DNA from: an uncultured Anaerolineae bacterium
GTDB taxonomy: Bacteria > Chloroflexota > Anaerolineae > Anaerolineales > Villigracilaceae
Assembly: GCA_903854805.1 (NCBI GenBank)
Contig: CAINXK010000071.1
Location: 1-5,512 of the forward strand
Length of the DNA stretch: 5,512 nucleotides
Reading direction: 5' to 3'
Shown here: positions 1 through 5,512 of the stretch, piece after piece
Numbering within the stretch: the stretch's first letter is position 1
How the letters are laid out: every line of letters starts with the position of its first letter
Position numbers and translations under genes: made by a program
Notes under the pieces: model-generated
What the model was told of the DNA's origin: nothing
Database searches by the model: none
What the model saw: only the letters and a program-made list of their open reading frames with translations

Positions 1-1
1 G

Positions 2-715
2 CCGTTGCTTTTCCTGGCGGATATCACCCGGAATTATAACGAACCAGAAACTGCGCGGGAAGCTTATACAGTCTTATCAGCACTTGGGTTTGATGTGATC
101 GTCCCGCCAGTCCATGATTTTGGCCGGCCCGCTTTTTCAAAGGGAGATTTGAAGCTGGCTCGTAAAAAAGCGGGTTTTGCGCTTGATGCGCTTGCGCCGT
201 ATGCGCAAAAAGGTATCCCAATTGTCGGCCTGGAACCGAGTGATATTTCCATGTTTATTGATGACTATGCTGCCCTCCTGCCGCAAGATGAGCGTGTGAA
301 AATTGTAGCTGAGCAGGCGCTGAGCTTTGAAGAGTTCTTGTGGCGCGAAATGCAGGCGGGCAAATTGGTGGGCGTTTTCAAGCCACAAACCGGTCAAATT
401 CTGCTGCATGGTCATTGCCACCAGAAAGCTTTGATCGGTGTTCATAAAAGCAAAGAATTGTTGGCGTATCTTGGTTTTCAGGTACAGGAAGCCGGTTCTG
501 CCTGCTGTGGTATGGCGGGCTCGTTTGGATATGAGGCAGAACATTATGACATCTCACTCCAAATGGGCGAATTGACCCTTTTTCCCGCTGTCAGGGCTCA
601 AGCACCCACCACCCTGATTGTTGCTGCGGGAGCCAGTTGCCAGGAGCAGATCGAGCAGGGTACTCAACGAAAGGCAATGCATCCTGCGCAAGTTCTTTAT
701 CGCGCACTGGTTTGA
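2..715 (+). CDS. C-terminal part of FAD-linked oxidase / Fe-S (CCG domain) fusion protein, 5' truncated by the window
   Basis: This is the tail of a large fusion oxidoreductase of the glycolate oxidase/D-lactate dehydrogenase type (GlcD-like FAD domain fused to a GlcF/GlpC-like Fe-S region), which oxidises a 2-hydroxy acid and passes electrons to a membrane acceptor. Only about 237 residues are present and the frame is open to the left edge, so the FAD domain lies outside. Numbering from the TTG at position 5, the second cysteine-rich CCG half is complete: HGHCHQKAL (135-143), GSACCGMAGSFGYE (164-177) and a late ASCQEQIEQGT (210-220). The ending HPAQVLYRAL is typical of the family. The first CCG half is odd: where relatives have CCGRP and LEPSC, this protein has DFGRP (38-42) and LEPSD (76-80). 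Family call is confident; the substrate is unknown. Confidence 0.88.
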   Translation, partial: PLLFLADITRNYNEPETAREAYTVLSALGFDVIVPPVHDFGRPAFSKGDLKLARKKAGFALDALAPYAQKGIPIVGLEPSDISMFIDDYAALLPQDERVKIVAEQALSFEEFLWREMQAGKLVGVFKPQTGQILLHGHCHQKALIGVHKSKELLAYLGFQVQEAGSACCGMAGSFGYEAEHYDISLQMGELTLFPAVRAQAPTTLIVAAGASCQEQIEQGTQRKAMHPAQVLYRALV

Positions 716-717
716 TT

Positions 718-1089
718 TGGCATGGAGACCGATTGTTTAGATTCAGCGTGGACGGGCGCATTGCCTGCCGCGGATTTGTTCCAGAAATAGCGTGGGAACG
801 TGCAGCGCACTGTGACGATAACGCTGAGACAATTGTTGCAAAGAACCGTTTCACGTTAACCAGGCGATATGCCTTCCAGCGTCTGGGTGATGTTCTGGCT
901 ATCACCCAGATCACTCGTGTGCGTGATGGCATACGCCTTTCAGCGGAAGCGGATCGAGATTGCCGTGGGCTTTTGGCAGGAGAGTTTCTGGATTCTGGAT
1001 GATGGTGATGCGATGCTTGAGAAGTGGATTATTGAAAAACGCAAGACCCTTTTTTAGAATGTTTTGGCATGAAATTGGAGGTTTTGTAA
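718..1089 (+). pseudogene. Probable remnant of a Ppx/GppA-family phosphatase C-terminus, frameshifted
   Basis: No intact frame explains this 377-base gap. Codons ending at 1057 read GDAMLEKWIIEKRKTLF and then stop at TAG (1055-1057), directly on a run of six T (1050-1055). Adding one T continues the reading as LFLECFGMKLEVL to a TAA at 1087-1089, three bases before the CHAD start. The composite resembles the usual end of Ppx/GppA exopolyphosphatases (GDxxLExWxxERRxxLFExVFGxxLEV). Upstream, a different frame (718-1002) gives RLGDVLAITQITRVRDGIRL, loosely like the LLRIADxLDRSRxG helix of the same domain. The full protein should exceed 300-500 residues, so most of the 5' part is gone. Synteny with the CHAD gene supports the call. 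The family match is from memory of the consensus and the upstream half is weak. Confidence 0.45.
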
Positions 1090-1092
1090 AGT

Positions 1093-1959
1093 ATGTCTGC
1101 TAATGAACTTTTATTGACGGCGCTTGATCTGCGCTTTGAAAACTACCGTGCTGAGCATAAACGCTGCAAAGCTGAATTCTCTGAGGAAGCTGTCCATGAT
1201 TTGCGGGTGAGTACCCGGCGCTTGCTGGCGATGGTGGAACTGCTGCGCACCCTTGCGCCAGACCAGGGCTTGCAGAAACTGCGCCGTTCACTCAAAGCCC
1301 AACTTGACAGCCTGGACGATTTGCGTGACACCCAGGTGATGCTGGTTGAAACTTCAGATGCGTTGGAAAACCTGGCAGAACTGGCTCCTTTTCTTAAATT
1401 TCTTCAAAAAAGGGAAAACCGCTACCTTAAAAACGCAGAGATTGAAGTGGGTCAATTTAAGCTGAACGGAATTTCTCGTCGTGTTAGTGCTATCCGCAAT
1501 AGCCTGACCAAACCTGCCCTGAGCGAAGATCTGTTAGCCCAGATATTGGCAGGCGTGGATGATGTTTATCAAACAGTCATTCGACGTACAGAAAGGGTGG
1601 ATTCATCTCAATCAGCCAGCATTCACCAAGTGCGGGTTGTCTTTAAGAAGTTTCGTTATATGGTTGAAATCATTTTCCCGATCTTGCCTGGGTTTCCTGA
1701 AGCGGGGTTTAAAAGGATGCATGCTTACCAGGCGGCGATGGGCGAAATTCAGGATGATGAAGTACTGTTGAATGCGCTGGATTCTTTTGCATCCAGGCAT
1801 AAAGCCTATGATCCAAAGCCTGCGCGCCGTTTTTATGAACAGCACCATGCTGAATTGATCAATGCATATATTGATGATATGAACGAAATTTTTACTTTCT
1901 GGCGCGAAGGGCCGGGCAAACCCTTCCCCTGGGAATCTCGAGAAAAGGATGAGTTGTGA
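1093..1959 (+). CDS. CHAD domain-containing protein
   Basis: This is a 288-residue cytoplasmic helical protein of the CHAD family (conserved histidine alpha-helical domain). CHAD proteins are known to bind polyphosphate and to occur beside polyphosphate enzymes and CYTH domains; no CYTH domain is present here. The two pseudo-repeats are visible: VHDLRVSTRR (34-43, His35) followed by DDLRDTQVML (75-84), and IHQVRVVFKKFRYMVEI (177-193, His178) followed by MGEIQDDEVL (216-225). The abundant Arg/Lys around the two histidines fits polyanion binding. The ATG at 1093 is supported by GGAGG at 1077-1081 (11-base spacing), and the domain begins soon after the start. The stop overlaps the sixA start (GTGA), so the two are very likely co-translated. 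The upstream neighbour appears to be a broken Ppx/GppA gene. Confidence 0.93.
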   Translation: MSANELLLTALDLRFENYRAEHKRCKAEFSEEAVHDLRVSTRRLLAMVELLRTLAPDQGLQKLRRSLKAQLDSLDDLRDTQVMLVETSDALENLAELAPFLKFLQKRENRYLKNAEIEVGQFKLNGISRRVSAIRNSLTKPALSEDLLAQILAGVDDVYQTVIRRTERVDSSQSASIHQVRVVFKKFRYMVEIIFPILPGFPEAGFKRMHAYQAAMGEIQDDEVLLNALDSFASRHKAYDPKPARRFYEQHHAELINAYIDDMNEIFTFWREGPGKPFPWESREKDEL

Positions 1960-2456
1960 ACCTGTACCTGATGCGTCATGCCATCGCCGCTGAACCGGAT
2001 GGAATTACTGCAGATAGCCAGCGTGCCTTGACTGAAAGAGGTCGCAGCAAATTGAGGCTGATTGCATCTGCCCTGGGAAAACTTGACCTACATTTTGATC
2101 TCATTCTTACCAGTCCATATCTGCGAGCCCGTCAGACTGCCGACCTGGTGGCCAATACCTTAAAAGTCCAATCGGATTGTGTATTTGTGAGCGAGAATCT
2201 GACCCCACTGGATTTGGGAGCTCAGCTGGTGGATGAAATTAATACCCATGAGCAGGTTGAGAACCTGCTGGTTGTGGGACATGAACCAACTCTCAGCCAG
2301 CTGATTGGGATCCTGGTTGCCGGAGATGCCAGCCTGGGCATCCAGATGAAAAAGGGCGGGCTGTGCAAACTTTTGACTGGGAAGTTGACTTATGGGCGTT
2401 GTGCAACGCTTGAATGGTTGCTGACACCGGCCCAATTGATGGCTATGCAAGATTAG
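1956..2456 (+). CDS. sixA: SixA-type phosphohistidine phosphatase (histidine phosphatase superfamily)
   Basis: This 166-residue cytoplasmic protein has the short SixA-like form of the histidine phosphatase superfamily; E. coli SixA removes phosphate from phosphohistidine. The catalytic RHA motif is at residues 7-9 (LYLMRHAIA), with nucleophile His8. SPYLRARQTA (53-62) supplies the second phosphate-binding Arg, Glu80 is a candidate acid residue, and VVGHEPTLSQLI (106-117) carries the second catalytic histidine, His109. Length matches SixA (about 160) rather than the longer phosphoglycerate mutases. The start is GTG at 1956, overlapping the CHAD stop (GTGA), with AAGGA at 1945-1949 six bases upstream; the beta strand leading to RHA starts immediately. 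Pairing with CHAD suggests a role in phosphate or polyphosphate signalling, which is inferred. A strong hairpin follows the stop. Confidence 0.93.
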   Translation: MNLYLMRHAIAAEPDGITADSQRALTERGRSKLRLIASALGKLDLHFDLILTSPYLRARQTADLVANTLKVQSDCVFVSENLTPLDLGAQLVDEINTHEQVENLLVVGHEPTLSQLIGILVAGDASLGIQMKKGGLCKLLTGKLTYGRCATLEWLLTPAQLMAMQD

Positions 2457-2503
2457 AAGACGCATCATATTCATAAAAGAATGCGATGCGTCTTCCATAT
2501 TTT
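2456..2503 (+). terminator. Rho-independent terminator of the CHAD-sixA unit
   Basis: An 11-bp perfect stem pairs GAAGACGCATC (2456-2466) with GATGCGTCTTC (2485-2495). Inside, ATTC (2469-2472) pairs with GAAT (2479-2482), leaving a 6-base loop. The 5' arm begins on the last base of the sixA stop codon. A short T run (2500-2503) follows. On the minus strand no T tract follows, so it mainly serves the plus-strand genes, although it sits between convergent genes. Confidence 0.72.
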
Positions 2504-2539
2504 CCAGACTTGATCTGATCTGCAAAGATTTTGATGGGG

Positions 2540-3952
2540 TTAGATTACTTCGCCTTCGCCGCGTTTTAGGAATTGCCCATCACCGGCTTTTCCCAGCCAC
2601 TGTTTGCCGTCGACAATTAATTTTCCACGCAAAAATACTTTTTCCGGGTAGCCGACCAATTCCCAGCCTTCGTAAAGGTTATAGTCTGTGCGTTGGTGGC
2701 TGTGCGCCACGCCGTATTTGACGTGTTTTTCAGGATCCCAGATAACAATATCTGCATCTGCGCCGGGGAGCAGTGCGCCTTTGCGCGGGTAGAGTCCGAA
2801 AATTTTGGCGGGATTGGTGCTGGTGAGCGCCACGAATTGGTTGGCGCTGAGTTTGCCAGCTCTGACAGCATAGGTCCACAAAATTGGCAGGCGGTCCTGG
2901 ACGCCGGGCAGGCCGTTCGGGATGCGAGTGAAATCGTCTTTGCCTAATTCTTTACCGGGAATGGCGATCTGTTTGCCTTCATAGGTGATAGGCTGTGTGC
3001 CATCGAAGAAGAAGGGGCAGTGATCGGTGCCGATGGTCTGCAGGGTGCCATCTTTTAGTGCATCCCATAAGCGGGCATTATCGGCGGCGGAACGCATGGG
3101 TGGTGAACAAATCCATTTAGCACCATCATCCTGGCGCATGTTGTCGATCGTGAAGAATAAATAGGGCGGGCAGGTTTCGCCCATCACTTTTAGGCCGCGT
3201 TCACGGGAATATTTCAGCATATCAGCTTCGCCGCCGACATTCATGTGGACAATATAGACGGGGGCATCGGCTTGCTGTGACATGGCGCACATGCGCATGG
3301 TGGATTCAACTGCTCCCCAGGCGGGCCGGGTGAGGGCATGCCATTCGGGCCGGGTGTGTCCGGCTGCCAGAGCCTCGGGGATGAGCTGCTCGATGACATC
3401 GCCGTTTTCGCAATGGACCATTACAAGCATGCCATTATCGCGGGCAATACGCAGGGCACGGAATATTCCACCATCGTCCAGGCGCAGGCGACCGTTGTAC
3501 GCCGTGAAAACCTTAAGTGTGTGGATGCCCATTTCGGCCAGGGTGGGGATATCGGCGGCGATGCTATCGTCCAGGTGGGTGAGATTCATGTGGAAGGAAT
3601 AATCAATCGCTGCCTTTTGGGTCTTTTCTAACCAGCGATCCACCGAGTATCTGAAACCCTGCTGTTCTTGCACTACAAAATCCATCACAGTGGTTGTGCC
3701 GCCAAAAGCCGCGGCTTTGTGTCCGGTGTAATGATCATCCGATGAGACTGTGCCGAACATGGGCAGGTCGAAATGTGTGTGCGGGTCAATGCCGCCGGGG
3801 GTAATGAATTTTCCGGTGGCGTCGATGATTTCTGCGTTCGGGTGTCGCAAGTCTTTGCCGATTTGCTTGATTTGTTCATTCTCAATCAAAATGTCGGCCT
3901 GGAAAGTTTCTGAAGCGGTGATCAGTGTGCCATTCTTGATAAGTGTGGGCAT
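2540..3952 (-). CDS. hydA: D-hydantoinase / dihydropyrimidinase
   Basis: A 470-residue amidohydrolase-superfamily enzyme that opens the cyclic amide ring of dihydropyrimidines or 5-substituted hydantoins to N-carbamoyl amino acids; cytoplasmic and usually tetrameric. All binuclear zinc ligands are visible, numbered from the chosen start: DPHTHFD (57-62; His58, His60), the carbamylated lysine in TLKVFTAYNG (Lys147), VMVHCENGD (His180), YIVHMN (His236) and GTDHCPF (Asp310). Substrate-pocket signatures are also present: Tyr152, ICSPPMRS (281-288) and RIPNGLPGVQDR (343-354). ATG at 3952 is preferred because the family starts with a strand like MPTLIKNGTLITA and AGGA lies 7 bases upstream; a TTG start at 4069 would add 39 basic, non-family residues without a Shine-Dalgarno. 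It stands apart from obvious pyrimidine-catabolism partners, so the true substrate is open. Confidence 0.95.
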   Translation of the reverse strand: MPTLIKNGTLITASETFQADILIENEQIKQIGKDLRHPNAEIIDATGKFITPGGIDPHTHFDLPMFGTVSSDDHYTGHKAAAFGGTTTVMDFVVQEQQGFRYSVDRWLEKTQKAAIDYSFHMNLTHLDDSIAADIPTLAEMGIHTLKVFTAYNGRLRLDDGGIFRALRIARDNGMLVMVHCENGDVIEQLIPEALAAGHTRPEWHALTRPAWGAVESTMRMCAMSQQADAPVYIVHMNVGGEADMLKYSRERGLKVMGETCPPYLFFTIDNMRQDDGAKWICSPPMRSAADNARLWDALKDGTLQTIGTDHCPFFFDGTQPITYEGKQIAIPGKELGKDDFTRIPNGLPGVQDRLPILWTYAVRAGKLSANQFVALTSTNPAKIFGLYPRKGALLPGADADIVIWDPEKHVKYGVAHSHQRTDYNLYEGWELVGYPEKVFLRGKLIVDGKQWLGKAGDGQFLKRGEGEVI

Positions 3953-3959
3953 AAATCGG

Positions 3960-3963
3960 TCCT
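3960..3963 (-). promoter_or_regulatory. Shine-Dalgarno sequence that fixes the hydantoinase start
   Basis: Read on the minus strand, AGGA followed by seven bases precedes the ATG at 3952. This supports the shorter 470-residue product over the upstream TTG at 4069. Confidence 0.6.
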
Positions 3964-4067
3964 GAGTTTTGGGATGGATTGTGCGCTTATTTTTTGTTTT
4001 TCGTAACGGGGAAACCCATTCGGCAGTATTTTTGTGGATTGCATTGGCGAAAACTCGACTGGCTGGC

Positions 4068-4079
4068 AAACCCGGGTTT
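4068..4079. repeat. 12-base perfect palindrome in the hydantoinase upstream region
   Basis: AAACCCGGGTTT is a perfect self-complementary dodecamer, centred about 120 bases upstream of the hydantoinase ATG. Its position would suit a dimeric regulator site, but only one copy is seen and no convincing promoter was found next to it. Confidence 0.35.
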
Positions 4080-4099
4080 CAAAACTTTGGTAACAGATT

Positions 4100-4130
4100 A
4101 GTTCTTTCAAAAACCGTTTTCGAAAGAACT
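4100..4130 (-). terminator. Strong hairpin downstream of the 4174-4755 gene, possible terminator or operator
   Basis: AGTTCTTTC (4100-4108) pairs perfectly with GAAAGAACT (4122-4130). Inside are an A/C position that becomes a G-U wobble in minus-strand RNA, then AAAA/TTTT (4110-4113/4117-4120) around a 3-base loop. The full 14-bp helix therefore forms only in the minus-strand transcript. It lies 44 bases after the stop of the upstream minus-strand gene. No good U tract follows, so a terminator is plausible but unproven; a protein-binding inverted repeat is the alternative. Confidence 0.42.
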
Positions 4131-4173
4131 GCGAGTAAATGATGGTAACCGGAAAATGATTTAAGCCGGCGCT

Positions 4174-4755
4174 TTATTCTGACCGGGGCGGTTTGGAGCT
4201 GACGCCATAGTCGCCCTGCACGTCCTTGATCCCGAGCAAGGCGATCAGCAGCTCAGGGGCAAGGTTGATTTCTGGCAGCTCGATTTTATAGAGCTGATCG
4301 TGCTCAGCCCGTTCGCGCAGGGATTGCCACAACAACTGGCGTTCATCCGAGCTGACCACCAGGTCATTCAACGATTGGGCGCGCAACAGGTATTCTCCGG
4401 TGGTGTAGAAGAAAGTGATGCGTTTCCATTTATCGGCTTTGATGGGGTTTTTTAGCCTTTCAAGCGCGCCCACCTGAATTTTGAAGTATTCCTCATTGGC
4501 ATGTGGGTGTTCGGGTTCGTCACGCAGCAGCTCTGCGCGGGTGGTCAGCTCGTGTCCACGCGCGGCTGCCACGTATTGGATTTGCCCGGCGAGCGAACCA
4601 AAGCTTCCGGGCTGGTAAAACGCCAGGTAATCCACGGCCACGACCTTGGGCGCGCTGCGCAGGGGGATGCGGTACCAGCCTAAAACGCGGGCGATTTCCA
4701 TATCGCGCGGTGTGGGTAAAAAACAGACGAGTACAAGCGAAGTATTTGAGAGCAT
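4174..4755 (-). CDS. Conserved hypothetical protein
   Basis: A 193-residue soluble protein whose function I do not recognise. It has the look of a conserved family: VCFLPTPRDMEIARVLGWYR (10-29) at the start, VVAVDYLAFYQPGSFG (38-53), a RGHELTTRAELLRDEPEHPH block (66-85), EEYFKIQVGALERL (88-101) and a KRITFFYTTGEYLL strand pair (111-124). I recall similar sequences in Chloroflexota genomes, where they are annotated only as hypothetical. There is no signal peptide and no clear membrane helix; the first hydrophobic stretch is short and runs into PTPRD. The compact alpha/beta pattern with conserved Trp, Tyr and acidic residues could fit a small PUA/EVE-like nucleic-acid binding fold, but that is speculation. 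The ATG at 4755 lacks a clear Shine-Dalgarno; it is preferred because it precedes the conserved first strand. The hydantoinase lies downstream on the same strand after a 221-base gap containing a hairpin. Confidence 0.8.
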   Translation of the reverse strand: MLSNTSLVLVCFLPTPRDMEIARVLGWYRIPLRSAPKVVAVDYLAFYQPGSFGSLAGQIQYVAAARGHELTTRAELLRDEPEHPHANEEYFKIQVGALERLKNPIKADKWKRITFFYTTGEYLLRAQSLNDLVVSSDERQLLWQSLRERAEHDQLYKIELPEINLAPELLIALLGIKDVQGDYGVSSKPPRSE

Positions 4756-4908
4756 ATTTTTGAGAGCCGATTAAAGTTGGCGAGTTTCCACGAATAGGTT
4801 AATACTACATCAAAATCGGCGATTTGGAAATAAGATAATGCGGGTCTTTATTTTGTTGCAAGGTAACGCAAAATTGTGTCATGCCGGCCTCAAGTTTCCT
4901 GGAGGCCT
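4756..4908. promoter_or_regulatory. Divergent intergenic region between the hypothetical gene and the broken secreted-protein gene
   Basis: This AT-rich 153-base gap must hold the promoters of both outward genes. The best minus-strand candidate is TTGCAA, 18 bases, TATCTT (roughly 4832-4861), and on the plus strand a lone GATAAT box near 4834-4839 without a good -35. GCCGATT (4766-4772) and AATCGGC (4814-4820) form a perfect 7-base inverted repeat 41 bases apart. All are weak on their own. Confidence 0.3.
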
Positions 4909-5512
4909 ATGAACAGGTTGATCAGGGTTCTGATTCTGAATTAGTAGCTTATTGTGCAAACCGGACCGGTGGCAGCCCAGGGTGGCAGTGCAATTATTCG
5001 TCTTTTCAACTGGAATGGTGCGCAGATAAACAAGTTTGCTGGCGGCAATCGCGTTCGATTAAATATCCAGCTGCCTGGACCGACAGTGGAGCTTCTGACG
5101 CTGTGTTTTATTTGGGGGGTCTGGGTGATTCGGTGGCGGCTCGAACCAATTCGTTACGCAGAATGCCGAGGTATTCAAAGCGTATATTATGGTTGTCCGA
5201 CAAAAATCCGCGGCTAAAAAAGCTGACTTGCTGCTCCACAGCACGGGCGGCGTGATCTCGCGTTATTACATCGACTGCGTAATGGTGCCCGCGAGCCTGT
5301 TACTGGACCCGCTGACTTTAGCCTGTGCATCGACTCTCTCGGATACGGTGGTTGGGTTGGATAGCACCACTGCCTTACAGTTGGATGGTCTGCCAGAAAT
5401 CCCTTTTTGCCAGAGTAGTTTATAAACTTCTGGTTGGTTTCGCATCATACCGTTAGTGGCAGCGGTGTTCCTGGGTTTGCTTGGGTGTGTACTGTTCTGG
5501 TTTGTTTGGAAA
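4909..5512 (+). pseudogene. Disrupted gene for a secreted or membrane-anchored protein, runs off the window
   Basis: A Shine-Dalgarno GGAGG (4901-4905) precedes ATG 4909, which starts MNRLIRVLILN, then two tandem TAG stops (4942-4947), then LIVQTGPVAAQGGS. Without the stops this would be a Sec signal peptide (basic start, hydrophobic core, AAQ cleavage region). The same frame continues as IIRLFNWNGAQINKFAGG and NIQLPGPTVE. Near 5090 the sensible reading shifts to ASDAVFYLGGLGD, and near 5129 to FGGGSNQFVTQNAEVFKAY and onward to HSTGGVISRYYIDCV. Each shift is repaired by adding one base. A TAA at 5423-5425 interrupts again, after which the same frame encodes a transmembrane-like segment, IIPLVAAVFLGLLGCVLFWF, up to the window end. 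I do not recognise the family; the extracellular part looks beta-rich. Confidence 0.6.

Noticed and set aside
637..1002. Open frame of 121 codons overlapping the oxidase end
   Set aside because: It begins inside the oxidase gene, lacks a ribosome site and ends without a family-like tail; only its 3' part may be a piece of the Ppx/GppA remnant.
2456..2503. Bidirectional terminator also serving the hydantoinase
   Set aside because: After the stem the minus-strand sequence is TAATCTTGC, without a U tract, so only plus-strand function is supported.
2693..3885. Several 60-106 codon open frames on the plus and minus strands across the hydantoinase
   Set aside because: They are shadows of the strong hydantoinase gene, with no start signals or recognisable motifs.
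3953..4069. 39-residue N-terminal extension of the hydantoinase from a TTG
   Set aside because: The extension is basic and unlike family members, has no Shine-Dalgarno and would span the intergenic palindrome edge; the ATG at 3952 fits better.
4881..5255. 124-codon open frame starting MPASSFLEAYEQ
   Set aside because: Its composition is rich in Cys, Trp and Ser, and it runs out of phase with the signal-peptide frame; only a short middle piece (5091-5130) seems to belong to the broken gene.
1..5512. CRISPR array, tRNA/rRNA, insertion sequence or attachment site
   Set aside because: I saw no regularly spaced direct repeats, cloverleaf-like segments, transposase fragments or long terminal inverted repeats.

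Overview
The window reads as a piece of bacterial chromosome of moderate GC, most plausibly from the Chloroflexota (Anaerolineae-like). I infer this from the protein types: an FAD/Fe-S fusion oxidase tail, a Ppx-CHAD-SixA style cluster, a bacterial hydantoinase, and a conserved hypothetical protein with a 'PTPRDxEIARxLGWYRIP' start that I associate with that phylum. No database search supports the assignment. I see no insertion sequence, tRNA, rRNA or CRISPR array.

Plus-strand left half (1-2456). The window opens inside the C-terminal CCG (cysteine-rich) region of an FAD- and Fe-S-binding oxidoreductase (2-715). Its first CCG half lacks the expected cysteines, while the second is intact. Next (718-1089) is a stretch with no intact gene. 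It looks like the broken C-terminal tail of a Ppx/GppA-type polyphosphate/ppGpp phosphatase, with a frameshift at a T6 run. Restoring one T there carries the reading to a TAA three bases before the next gene. That gene is an intact CHAD-domain protein (1093-1959), which overlaps by four bases (GTGA) a SixA-type phosphohistidine phosphatase (1956-2456). An 11-bp-stem terminator follows at 2456-2503. CHAD proteins are associated with polyphosphate, so the remnant and the two intact genes look like an old polyphosphate/phosphohistidine operon that has lost most of its first member.

Minus-strand middle (2540-4755). A complete D-hydantoinase/dihydropyrimidinase (2540-3952) converges on the sixA terminator. 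Upstream on the same strand lies a conserved hypothetical protein (4174-4755). The 221-base gap between them holds a strong hairpin and a 12-base perfect palindrome.

Plus-strand right end (4909-5512). Across a 153-base divergent intergenic region there is a disrupted gene for a secreted or membrane-anchored protein. It has a Shine-Dalgarno sequence, a signal-peptide-like start interrupted by two tandem TAG codons, at least two frameshifts, a further in-frame TAA, and then a hydrophobic C-terminal segment running to the window edge. The two broken genes flank about 4 kb of intact frames. Several of the breaks can be repaired by adding one base, so real decay and single-base undercalls both need consideration.
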